Below are positions 1-8,637 of a DNA stretch of 12,781 bases, piece after piece (position 1 is the first letter of the stretch; each line of letters opens with the position of its first letter). The stretch covers positions 1 through 12,781 of the forward strand of contig SSNU01002963.1 of assembly GCA_012064415.1 (NCBI GenBank). Direction: 5' to 3'. The notes below the pieces were generated by a model that saw only the letters and a list, made by a program, of their open reading frames with translations, was not told the DNA's origin and did not search any database. Source of the DNA: Gyrodactylus bullatarudis. Taxonomy: Eukaryota; Platyhelminthes; Monogenea; Gyrodactylidea; Gyrodactylidae. The position numbers and the translations under genes were made by a program.

Positions 1-97
1 ATTGGAAAATGTTGATCATACTGCTGAAAGTGTCAGAGTCAGCAGAACAATTTTTCCAAGCGGCATGAACTTTTTTGATTATATTAATAAATTGTAA
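1..97 (+). CDS. Possible 3' end of an unidentified gene (31 codons, open at left edge)
   Basis: A frame open from the left edge (first full codon at 2) runs 31 codons to a TAA at 95-97. It is richer in GTC, AGC and GGC codons than the surrounding AT-rich DNA, and ends in FFDYINKL. I do not recognise the protein. An AATAAA-like string overlaps the stop region (about 85-90) and another lies near 355-360, which would suit a short 3' UTR, but such strings are common in DNA this AT-rich. A chance open frame of this length is not negligible, so this is a tentative terminal exon or transposon fragment. Confidence 0.3.
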   Translation, partial: LENVDHTAESVRVSRTIFPSGMNFFDYINKL

Positions 98-520
98 AAT
101 ATTTGTATTCAGATTGTATTCATATTGAGATTAATAATTTATTCTCATGTTTTCTTTTATTATCATTATTTTCATCGATTTTCAGGATTGTATCTTGCTA
201 AAAATGCAAAACTTTATACAAATACAATAGATTTCTGAACTTTTACATTCTGGTTAATATTTTTTCCTTGTTTGAAATAACGCTAATAGTTAAAATTAAT
301 TTAAATGAACAAAAAAATTGTATTTTAAAGAATTCTTCTTTAAATGAATATTGTAAATAAACATCATTTTAAAATAATATTACGATTATGATTTTACTTC
401 TCCATAGTTCGAAACCTTAGTTTAGCTTTTAGTGATTTACTGAATTAAAACAATACTTTGTATTTGTTTATTGTGGGGACTTTGCGATTTTTGACAAAAA
501 TTCAAATTTCGTCTAGATCT
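98..520. other. AT-rich stretch, nothing recognised
   Basis: There is no open frame of note, no tRNA-like clover leaf and no repeat shared with the rest of the window that I could see. It could be the 3' UTR and flank of the possible gene at the left edge. Confidence 0.5.
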
Positions 521-636
521 ACTCCATATCGCCTAAGCAACACAAAAAGACGGGGAAACAGAGGAAAGGATTATCAACCGGTAATCAAAAAATAGACGGA
601 TTCCTCACAGCCTGGAGAGTATGAACAAACTCAACT

Positions 637-717
637 CCAATTGGTCAACTCCTAGTGAATAAATGCTATTGGCTAATCCTTAATGTTCCCAACCTTATTT
701 TATGTATAAATATATAT
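637..717 (+). promoter_or_regulatory. Candidate RNA polymerase II promoter of the hammerhead repeat (copy A)
   Basis: There is a CCAAT box at 637-641 and an inverted one (ATTGG) at 668-672, followed by TATAAATATATA at 705-716. The conserved TCGGTGT segment begins about 20 bases after the start of the TATA box and just before the ribozyme core. Copy D keeps the same order, with CCAAT at 8986-8990 and TATAAG at 8997-9002 before TCGGTGT, which supports a functional arrangement over chance AT richness. Transcription starting here would put the ribozyme at the 5' end of the RNA. Confidence 0.4.
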
Positions 718-731
718 CGAAAGTCGGTGTG

Positions 732-772
732 TGGTCTGAAGAGAACCGACGAAAATAAAGCTTTATTCACCA
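732..772 (+). ncRNA. Hammerhead-ribozyme-like motif, type I, copy A
   Basis: Stem I 5' strand TGGT (732-735), core CTGAAGA (736-742), stem II region GAACCGAC (743-750), GAAA box (751-754), stem III ATAAAGCTTTAT (755-766, self-complementary), cleavage-site dinucleotide TC (767-768) and stem I 3' strand ACCA (769-772), which pairs with TGGT. Self-cleavage would fall after C768. This fits the hammerhead consensus CUGANGA...GAAA...UH in type I order (stem I open). The weak point is stem II: only the G743-C750 closing pair is seen. Compared with copy D, the outer stem I pair changes T-A to G-C, a compensated change. Hammerheads of this type are known in the pseudo-LTRs of Penelope-like elements. 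Activity is not shown. Confidence 0.55.
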
Positions 773-876
773 AAACAAATCATTCGCTCGTTCTCAGCTC
801 CAGCATGACTCCAGGTCAGCAATCCAAAAATATCTTTAAGGAAATCAGGCAACTTATGTCTTCAAATGAATTATAA

Positions 877-1479
877 ATGTGATTGGTTATTTCGACGTTC
901 TCTATTCTTATTGGTTACAAAAAAGGCATGCAATTTATTTTAAATTTTTCATTAAAAAACAGGACGTAAAAACTTATCAATTTGATCCAGAAGATGAAAT
1001 CCAATTTTATTGAAAGTATGCTCAATCGAAAGAGCGAAATATTTCAGTCTAGAATTGTCAAGAGAACTATGGAATTTCTTTTTTTAAAAGCTGTGAGTTT
1101 GTTTCAAATTTAAATATTAGTAGATATTCTTGATGATTTTTTCTACCCTTGAAAGTTTTTATTCAAAGTTTTCGCCAGTTCTGAGTAGACGCGACATTGA
1201 TCTATATACCAATCGACGCAGAATTAAATCCTCTACATAATTATAATTAGCTTTAATTGCTTCTACAAATTGTTTTGATTGAAAAACTTCTCTCAATTTT
1301 CCCAAAATTCTCATTTTTCAATTTTTGCCCATATCTCCCAAACTATACCCAATTTTCTAATTCTAATTCTAAGACCAGATTTGGAATCAGCGTGAAATTC
1401 TGGATCAATAACACATGGGTCTTACCCAATTACTTTTTTGAAACATTTTTTTTACACACAGTGATATTATTATAATTAT
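877..1479. other. AT-rich stretch, nothing recognised
   Basis: Only short chance frames occur. No coding similarity, repeat or RNA gene was recognised. Confidence 0.5.
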
Positions 1480-1925
1480 TTTGTCAATACTTTGACACGT
1501 CTTTTATAAATAGGTTATTCCGATAAAAAATCACGTGAGTAAAATCCTCAGAACTTGATTAATTCGCCTTTCATAATTATACCGGTAACAGAAAGCAGAA
1601 AACCTGATTACAAAGAAGAAAATCTGAGAATTCAAAACCATAAATTTTCGAATTCATCTAGAATAGCTGGTATACTTTATAGAAAATTAGATTATATACT
1701 TAGATCACCCCAAATTTTAATCAATATTAATAATATTGAGATCTTTTGGCAATACTTTGAAATATCGTTTATTAATAGCTGATTCCGAGGAAAAATCACG
1801 TGAGTAAACTCGTCAGCACTAATTCTCCTGTCACAAATACATGTGTAACTGAAAGCAACTGGTAATGAAGAAAAGCCACAAATTTTCAAATTCATCGAGA
1901 ATAAGGGATATATCTAATAGATACA
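1480..1925 (+). repeat. Diverged tandem duplication, period about 265 bp
   Basis: Unit 1 (about 1480-1690) and unit 2 (about 1745-1925) share ordered blocks: CAATACTTTGA at 1485-1495 and 1750-1760, ATCACGTGAGTAAA at 1530 and 1795 (both offset 265), then ..AACTGAAAGCA../..AACAGAAAGCA.., and ATTCATC.AGAATA at 1652 and 1890. An indel of about 27 bases shortens the second unit. It may be two units of a decayed satellite or an internal duplication. Neither unit codes for a recognisable protein. Confidence 0.6.
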
Positions 1926-2057
1926 GTCAATTTCACACAGGATGACTCACGATAAATTAAATATTTCATGGAGGTTTACTTTTATACCTCTCTGCCCCAA
2001 ATCAGTAGCCAATGAATGTTCAGTCTCCAAGGTCCAAAGATCAGAATTTAGCAGATT

Positions 2058-2193
2058 TTTTCTATTCCCAATATTTCCTTTTTCAATAAGCGTTTTTTTT
2101 TTAAATAAATATTGCGTGCTATGCATTATGAGATAGAAATGTTTATCTCTCTCAAATCATTACTGTGTATTTAGTAATAATTGAGATAAAAAA
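2058..2193 (+). repeat. Left arm of inverted repeat bounding the PLE pair
   Basis: The arm begins TTTTCTATTCCCAATATTTC and is repeated inverted at 4267-4412, with about 99 bases nearly identical (2058-2156) and a further matching block ending ATTGAGATAAAAAA. The right arm has about nine extra bases between the two blocks. Each arm precedes a PLE-derived coding remnant reading inward, so these are best read as the 5' ends of two convergent copies of one element. No hammerhead core was seen here. Confidence 0.75.
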
Positions 2194-2950
2194 CGTTTAT
2201 ATCTTACTATTCTACCATACTATGCTAAATATGTTATTAAAGATACTTTTGACTCTGAAGAGTAAAAGATTTGAATATAGAATCTAGAGAATTGATTTCA
2301 TTAGACGTTATTTATTTATTTTCAAATGGTAGAAGATACCCTCACAATAATAAAATCTTTCATCAATGAAAATGTAGGTTTTGACATGAGTAGTGTTGAA
2401 AAAGCGGATCTTATTAAGATTCGTTGTACCAATGTTTCTTTCTAATTTCATTCAGAAAGATGGAATAGCAATGGGATCTCCTTTAAGTCCTCTTCTTGGG
2501 ATGGTTGGAACTAAATAAAATGTCTGAATTATTTTACTGTTGTTCACATAAGATGTGTTAATGACACTTAAATCATAATGAAACCTACTGTATCTGTAGA
2601 CGACTTCGTTACAAAGATGAACTCATTTCATAGAAATATTAAATTTACTAAAAAAGGAGTCTAATGGTATTTTAAGTTTCCTTAATGTCAAGCTAACCAG
2701 AAGAAAAGACGGATCAATTCTAAGAAATATTTTTAAGAAAAAGTCTGACAGTGATAAACTTCAGATAAGCTTCACATCTAGTCGGCTTATTAATTGGTCT
2801 AGGGAAGAGAATACGGAGGAAATACCAAACGAAATAAAGACGGCGAAGTCTTTTTTAATGGAAAATGTTACAAGTTAATCAATCAACCTTTTGTTAGACA
2901 TGAGGTTGTCAATGCACAGGAAGGCGAGAAAACAAAAGTTAGATCATTAG
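2194..2950 (+). pseudogene. Penelope-like element reverse transcriptase fragment (plus-strand copy)
   Basis: A broken reverse transcriptase. At 2453-2500 one frame reads QKDGIAMGSPLSPLLG, the palm-domain stretch typical of PLE reverse transcriptases. The catalytic motif survives as SVDDF (VDD at 2596-2604), where PLEs usually have YVDD. NSFHRNIKFT follows near 2620, then a frame change into a 73-codon stretch (2657-2878, stop TAA at 2876-2878) containing ESNGILSFLNVKLTRRKDGS and ending SFLMEN. A further frame change gives LINQPF..HEVV near 2878-2915. At least three frameshifts and internal stops make it non-functional. The parallel minus-strand copy confirms the family. The endonuclease tail is missing from this copy. 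Confidence 0.85.
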
Positions 2951-3177
2951 CATATTAGAATAGAAGTAAAAGATATATTAACACCAAATACGCATTTCTT
3001 AAAGGATCATCATAGGTATCACTTTAAAAATGATAAGAGTTAAATAATTGAATGAAAATAATAATTTACAATTTTGAAAAAAAAAGTAAAAGTTTTAGAA
3101 TTAAGAATAAATGGAGCTGAAAAAAAACACCAAAAATCTCCATTAAATAGAAACAGTGGAGAGAAAAGTGAAAAAGC

Positions 3178-3777
3178 TCACATAGGCCAAGGTAGTTGAA
3201 GATTATACGAATAATTTTTCTGAACACATAGATTGGGTTTGTATTGATTGATAAAGAATTTCTCCTTTACACATAAATCTATGTTGTCATTCCCAGGGTT
3301 TTTGTATAAAACGGAAAAATTTGAAATTTAAGCTGCGTGGTTTTCCTGCTCAAGATGTCTAGTAACCGCGGTATCCTTATGTAGACGATCATTAGATTTT
3401 GTAGAAGATTTCCTAATAGTTGTTTCTATATACGAAGCTCCAAAATCACACTGGAATTGATAAACTAATAGAGTCTTCTCTTCAGGCTTGAGAAAATCCT
3501 TATGAATCCAACTGAACAATCTCTGTGTTTTAAATACAATTTTCAATTGTATATTATTATAATTTTGATCGATGAGATTATTGAGTCTTCTTCTTTTATC
3601 ATTACTAAAACCATCTCCTTTGAAGTTAAGCTTCATGAAAATAGTAATTTTATCCACCTCTTCTGTTTCGACAACCTCATCTCCAACCATAGGTTGATTG
3701 ATGAATTTGTCCACAAATTTGGCTTGATAACCATTTTCCATCAAACATGACTTCGAATTCGCTAATTTATTTCTCAC
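3178..3777 (-). pseudogene. Penelope-like element: RT thumb/linker and GIY-YIG endonuclease end (minus-strand copy)
   Basis: A 149-codon frame (stop TAA at 3328-3330) covers the region after the RT palm and the start of the GIY-YIG endonuclease domain that marks canonical PLEs. In order: CLMENGYQAKFVDKF (N-terminal), a basic linker with KIVFKTQRLFS, then LVYQFQCDFGASYIETT, where the conserved YIG is YIE, and AVTRHLEQENH. The same frame continues past the single TAA without a shift to TGA at 3178-3180, adding FSVLYKNPGNDNIDLCVKEK and INQYKPNLCVQK, which fit the domain's C-terminal helix and final KPxLxxQ. The coding end is thus nearly complete apart from one nonsense codon and the loss of the YIG glycine. 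PLE proteins copy RNA into DNA and nick the target; this copy is presumably dead. Confidence 0.85.
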
Positions 3778-4020
3778 GAGTTGCGGTTCTTCTTATCCTC
3801 TTCCCTAGACCAAAAACTAAGCCAATTTTATGAGATATAGTACTGAAACTAGCATAATGAAGGTCTTCTTCTTATAAATATTTCTTAAAATTGATCCATC
3901 TTCTTTTCTAATTAGTTTGACGTATTTAAACTCAAAATACCATTAGATTCTCTTTCCATAGTGAATTTAATATTCGGATGAAATGAGTTCGTCTTGTAGA
4001 AAATCAAATTAAATTTGAAA
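3778..4020 (-). pseudogene. Upstream RT-palm remnant of the minus-strand PLE copy
   Basis: Read on the minus strand, this holds TNSFHPNIKFTMERESNGI (about 3930-3992), matching the plus-strand copy's stretch after its VDD motif, then frameshifted sequence with a counterpart of KLTRRKDGSILRN. The frame is broken several times, and the catalytic YVDD segment and GSPLSP block were not found here. It runs directly into the longer open frame that starts at 3777, so both belong to one element copy. Confidence 0.75.
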
Positions 4021-4266
4021 ATTTACATAAAAATTAGCATATTGAATAATGAGACCTTGAAGGAACTTTTCGTCTTATTCAATTTCCATGTTAATTTTAC
4101 GATCCAATTCGGTCCTTATTCTCTGCCTGAAACTAATATTATTTTCTTCTTGATTGCAGGAGCAAGACTTCGGTTTTGGGAAAATTTCGTATTGTTGAGA
4201 TGATAACCTTATAGATCTTTGAAAGTTACCCGTTTGAATGTGCAAGTATTTTTCCTTAAGATAACA
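4021..4266 (-). repeat. 5' part of the minus-strand PLE copy, no clear coding
   Basis: This lies between the inverted-repeat arm and the RT remnant. A 73-codon minus-strand frame (4075-4296) is open but matches nothing I recognise; it may be a decayed N-terminal part of the element's protein. The plus-strand copy does not clearly conserve it. Confidence 0.4.
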
Positions 4267-4412
4267 TTTTTTTATCTCAATTATTACTAAATTCACAGTA
4301 ATGATTTTTGGTTCATTTGAGAGAGATAAACATTTCTATCTCATAATGCATAGCACGCAATATTTATTTAAAAAAAACGCTTAATGAAAAAGGAAATATT
4401 GGGAATAGAAAA
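4267..4412 (-). repeat. Right arm of inverted repeat bounding the PLE pair
   Basis: Reverse complement of the left arm (2058-2193). The outer edges align at 2058 and 4412. No obvious target-site duplication is seen just outside (AGCAGATT on the left, TTTTTAAG on the right). Confidence 0.75.
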
Positions 4413-6008
4413 TTTTTAAGGGTTTGTGCAGAATTTTCCAGATTCCAAAAATCTAATTTTTATAAAAATTTATCGAAAAAAAATTAAAAATTTTCCAAAA
4501 AAACTGAAATTCGCAAAAATCCCAAATTAGATCACATATTTCTTCAAATTACTTGTCTAAAACGCAATTACACAATTAAACTAATTGTGAAAAGAACGGA
4601 AAATTCTGAGGTATATTTCAATATGACGCGAAAAAATCTTCTTTATAAAACCCGACGTTAAATTTGGAGTAGCTGTAAAAACTCACGAAAATTGTCACAT
4701 TTTTCGGGTTAAAAGCTCGCTAGAGCTCATATTTTCCATAAACCTATGCAAAATCTTGTGCTCTTTCTAATGGTCATATTCATTTCGATATCTTTTGAAA
4801 TTCAAATAGATATGCACGGTTTAAGTCAATGGATCCATTCAAGAAATTAAATCAACCAATCGGAATCAAGCATTTTCATAAAAATATAAAAAAATTAATT
4901 TATTTATAATCTGTTTTTTCATCTTTCAATCAAGTTCTTTCCAATGTCCAACAGTAATCAACGAAGTAAATTCTCAATATTTGTTGAATTGTTCCCCGTT
5001 TCTATATTGGCCATTAATTGATGCATTTTTTCTCCTTGTTCGTCTTGAATAGACAGCGTAACTGGTCAACCCTTTCCTTGTTTGAGTAAAACTGCACTTT
5101 TATAAGATGGCAACCTTGATTCTCTTAGGTTTTCTTGAGATAAGCAAAATAATTCTAATTTAACATTTTATTAAAAGTATCAGTGTGAGTTTATATCAAT
5201 TATACAGTAATACTGTGAAGTCAGAAGAAATTTGACAAAAAAGTTTATTTCTTAAATATACGCTCTAATGTGAAAATTCCATCAATTTCAGTGGGGAATG
5301 CAGTATAAAGTAAAATAAATATTATATTTAATAATTTATTCGTCAAATGAATCTCTGAATAGTTTTATTGGAATATTTTCTTAAAATTTAAAGCTCTCAC
5401 CTTTTGTTAAGGTCATTAACTCAAAATCAAAAGATGAGGTGGCAAATGGATTTAATCACTCTCCCAACTCGAATTTGAAAAATTGTTTGCTGATGGGATT
5501 TGAACACTGAAAATTCATAATTCATCTGGAAACTATTTTTACTGATTTTCAATTCATCTTTCCAAATTATTTTTCAATAAAATCATATCTTGTATTCAGT
5601 CACATTGCTTATCGCACAACCTAATAGTTGTAAAGATTTTACTTCACCACATCTCGTCAGCCTCTTATAATATTTATGTTGAAAATATAGATGTGTTGGC
5701 ATTTTCTGATTGATTTATAAGATTCAACTCTTGATTTTATAATATTTGAACCGAATTAGATTCGAAGAGTATTCATGAGATTGGTGAATATTGAGTATAT
5801 TTACTTCTGTAGCAAAACATCAAGGGATGGAAGTGAGTCACTTTTTAGAAAATCATACGAATGAATTACACCACTGCTTTCTTTCTATTCATTTTTTCCT
5901 TGCTGGTCTTTTAATTTTGTTATTTTGAATAAAACAGACATGACATTGATGATAACAAAAAAATTACAGAAATCACTGTAATGTGAGTTTGAAAGTTATT
6001 ATAGCTTT
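4413..6008. other. Long AT-rich stretch, nothing recognised
   Basis: About 1.6 kb with no frame above roughly 60 codons, no recognisable transposon protein, no tRNA and no terminal repeats that I could pair. Simple A- and T-runs are common around 4430-4500. Confidence 0.5.
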
Positions 6009-6012
6009 TCAA

Positions 6013-6687
6013 CCCTTTCGATACCATATATGACCTCTATGTTCAAACTGACTTTTTTCAATGATTTTGAAACATTTTTTTATGGTTATTTGTTGATAGT
6101 ATATTATAAACTATCTAAGTTTGCTATCATGCTATATTTTTGCTAGCCAGGCATAGGAATGCCATAGATATTTGAACTTTACCGATGGAAGTAAAATTCC
6201 TTAATTCATGATTCTTTTTGATCGAAATTATTAAGCTTATCAATGTTCAGAGATAATAAGATTAATTTCCGCTAAATGGTTAATCCAGAACAAGTCACAT
6301 TTTTTATGCATGAAATCAATGAGCAGTTTCATCAATAGTCTCGTGAAAATGGGGCAATTTTCAACCCCATTTTTACCTTAGATCTTCAATATCTAGGTTA
6401 TTTTGTAATAAGATCGAATGAAATTCAAAAGATATCCTTTTTGACATTAATTGAGTCTTTGAAAAATTAACTTTCAAATAAATCCCTTCATTGGGCAAAG
6501 CTTCACTCTAAATTACTCACCAGTAGATGGGAATCTCAATGTAAATCACACCCTGATAAAATTATATGTAAGAAAAAATTTTCATAAAACTTTGTCCTAC
6601 TAAATGTTTGTTACCATCACATTTTAATTAATTCTGTGAGAGAATTAAGCCTGAAACTTTCTTCGTTTAGCTATGGTATCGAAAGGG
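6013..6687. mobile_element. Non-autonomous piggyBac-like MITE (675 bp)
   Basis: CCCTTTCGATACCATA at 6013-6028 is repeated exactly inverted at 6672-6687. The right flank is TTAA (6688-6691) and the left flank TCAA (6009-6012), one change from TTAA. Terminal inverted repeats starting CCC(T) next to TTAA target duplications are the signature of piggyBac superfamily elements. The interior has no transposase frame, so it would depend on a transposase elsewhere. Inside are two small hairpins: GATAGT/ACTATC (6095-6100, 6110-6115) and AAAATGGGG/CCCCATTTT (6346-6354, 6365-6373). The superfamily call rests on the 16-bp ends and the TTAA only. Confidence 0.6.
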
Positions 6688-6691
6688 TTAA

Positions 6692-7820
6692 GTGGATCAA
6701 ATTTTTCTAGAGTTTCTTTTATGAACTTGTGACTTCTGGATACTTATGATTTAATTTAATGCTTCATTTTAGTGAAGATATTAAATTTCTTTTAACAAAC
6801 AACTATAAAATATTTGTAATACTTGCAAACATGTTTGCAATCTATAATTTTTGTAGCCCTGATAGCAAATATATAACAATCATGTAACTCCAGGAAGAGT
6901 CCAATGAACGCCTGTAAGCCAAAATTATAGTTATAATTATAATATACTAATCACAAATCCATTCACTATCGTAATTTTAAGATTTCAAGAAATATTAGAT
7001 CGATAGAAGACTATCTATTTTTCCCGAAAAATAGGAAATTAAATATGACAAAATTTTTTATAGTTCTCACTGTCACGTAAGAAAAACTTCTATATCTGAT
7101 TGCTGTCAGAAAACGTACATTATAACTCATCATATTTAAACCAGTTATCATCAAATATCTTGTTTGAATATTTTTCGTTTGTCGAAATCAAAAATGCATC
7201 CAAATTTTTAGTATGAAAATAAATGAAAAGAGTGAGAAAAAACAGATAATATGAAAGCAAAATGAAATTTTTATAAAAGCAATAACTTAACGTGTACATT
7301 GCTGTGACACATAATAAAATTGTACCTTCGTAATAAATGTGAAAAAGTGATCCTTACTTCTCTGCCCCTTGAAGAATAATAATAATTATAATTGTATACT
7401 AATGAGTAGGCATGCGTATCAAATATATCAAATTTTTCCAAAATAATTCAATTTCAGCGATTATATAACTACTCTATGAATATTCATTGCTATTTTAAGG
7501 TAGTTTCTTCATTGTAACACATTTCAAAAGAATATCGAACAAATAAAATTAAATATTATTTTTCCAACGTATAAAGAAGATTATTATTTCTACTTAGAGA
7601 GAATTTTAAAACTAATCTTCTCAAAAAATTTCCGGTGGATACCATGCAATTCAAGACCATGAAGTAAATTTAAACTTTGGACTCGGAAGAATTGATATAA
7701 ACTTTTTTCATGCAGAGTTATGCTAGAACTAAGAATTCAAAAAAGTATACGTTGAAATAATTTAAGCTACAACTGTCGATCAGTCCCTTAACATTAATGA
7801 ACCCCACCAATATTTTTATC
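6692..7820. other. AT-rich stretch with one 18-bp palindrome
   Basis: No gene or transposon was recognised. TTGCAAACATGTTTGCAA at 6823-6840 is a perfect palindrome. Two similar short AT motifs (TTATAATTATAAT and AATTATAATTGTATACTAAT) near 6930 and 7382 look like low-complexity sequence. Confidence 0.5.
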
Positions 7821-7988
7821 GGACGAAATAAGTTGCCTTATTTCCTTTAAGATATATATGTGTTAAGAAATTCAAACTAAAATTAACTTATTCGATGATA
7901 TCGAATACATATTCAGATTAACAATAAAAATATTTTTTGGTTGCTGACCTAGAGTCATGCTGGAGTTGAGAACGAACGAAAGATTATT
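7821..7988 (-). repeat. Hammerhead-family repeat, copy E (tail only, minus strand)
   Basis: The reverse complement of 7930-7988 matches copy B (AATCTTTCG.TCGTTCT, CAGCATGACTCTAGGTCAGC). 7880-7930 matches the end of copy D (ATTTTTATT.TTAATCT.AATATGTATTCGA). 7821-7852 matches copy A near 830-860 (AAGGAAAT.AGGCAACTTAT). The last block lies downstream of the D-like end, so the tail is rearranged or partly duplicated relative to A and D. The ribozyme core is absent. Confidence 0.6.
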
Positions 7989-8043
7989 ATGTATTAAATA
8001 TTCACGTATACTTACATATACGTCCGAAATTCCCATAGAGTTA

Positions 8044-8586
8044 TTCATCATTGTCAGTATAAAAAGAGAATTTTTTAATTAGAGAAATATATATTTCGCC
8101 AGGTCTTATCAATCTCTAATCCTGGTTCAATAAAATTTATGTTAATGAAATTGTAAAATTCTTGAAACACTTCCAATTGATGAAAAACCAAAAAACTTCT
8201 CTATTATTAGATGTAGAAAAGAAAAATTAAAAATCAATTGGGCCAAGGCAACTGCAAATCATCTTTTGGATGGATAAGTTAGGATCTTCGTTCATGATTA
8301 GAAACTTCTCCCTAACTTATGCATCCAAAAGAACCATTTACATGATTTGCAGTTGCCTTGGCCCAATTGATTTTTAATTTTTCTTTTCTACATCTAATAA
8401 TAGAGAAGTTTTTTGGTTTTTCATCAATTGGAAGTGTTTCAAGAATTTTACAATTTCATTAACATAAATTTTATTGAACCAATATTTATAATCATTTAAT
8501 TGAACCACGATTAGAGATTGATAAGACCTGGCGAAATATATATTTCTCTAATTAAAAAATTCTCTTTTTATACTGACAATGATGAA
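8044..8586. mobile_element. Foldback element: ~240/276-bp inverted arms around a 27-bp loop
   Basis: The left arm (8044-8283) and right arm (8311-8586) are nearly perfect reverse complements, closing on a 27-base loop (8284-8310). Two differences stand out. The right arm has about 10 extra bases (near 8331-8340), and a 26-base insertion near 8480-8507 flanked by repeated TTGAACCA. As RNA this would form a hairpin with roughly 240 base pairs. It is flanked by hammerhead-family sequence in inverted orientation (copy E on the left, copy B on the right), so the whole block 7821-8842 behaves as a larger palindrome. No transposase frame is present. Confidence 0.75.
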
Positions 8587-8637
8587 CGAAAGATTGTTTT
8601 CGTGAATGAAGACCTACTTTGATAAGATAAAGAAACC

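Larger units (their letters stand above)
521..876 (+). repeat. Hammerhead-family repeat, copy A (putative PLE pseudo-LTR)
   Basis: Positions 521-618 match 8638-8735 closely (shared ACTCCAT.TCGCC.AAGCAACA and AACAGAGGAAAGGATTA), and 743-835 match the ribozyme-containing parts of copies B and D. In order it holds a conserved leader, CCAAT-type boxes, a TATA box, a hammerhead-like motif, and a tail containing GTCAGCAA...GGAAATCAGGCA. The tail encodes a short frame (SMTPGQQSKNIFKEIRQL) resembling one in copy D (DISQQNDNIFSEIRNL), so the 3' part may have been the start of an element protein. The PLE pseudo-LTR identity is inferred from the ribozyme and the nearby PLE remnants; no PLE reverse transcriptase is directly attached. 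Confidence 0.6.

Noticed and set aside
619..741. A 123-bp GT...AG intron joining two in-frame coding pieces of copy A, with copy B as the spliced, retroposed form.
   Set aside because: Copy B retains sequence matching the supposed intron start (ATGAAC-like), and its junction sits at a GAAC microhomology, not at the GT/AG sites. There is no pyrimidine tract before the AG, and the TATA box would lie inside the intron. A deletion explains it better.
655..876. A 73-codon plus-strand frame as a real gene.
   Set aside because: Its middle is the ribozyme motif, whose changes between copies preserve base pairing. Only its last part (NIFKEIRQL) shows protein-level similarity, to copy D, and this is noted under the repeat.
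1257..2136. Four frames of 64-75 codons on both strands in this region.
   Set aside because: All are rich in F, I, N, S and K as expected from AT-rich DNA, overlap one another, and show no motif.
3502..3750. An 82-codon plus-strand frame.
   Set aside because: It is the antisense shadow of the PLE linker/endonuclease frame on the minus strand, which has clear family motifs.
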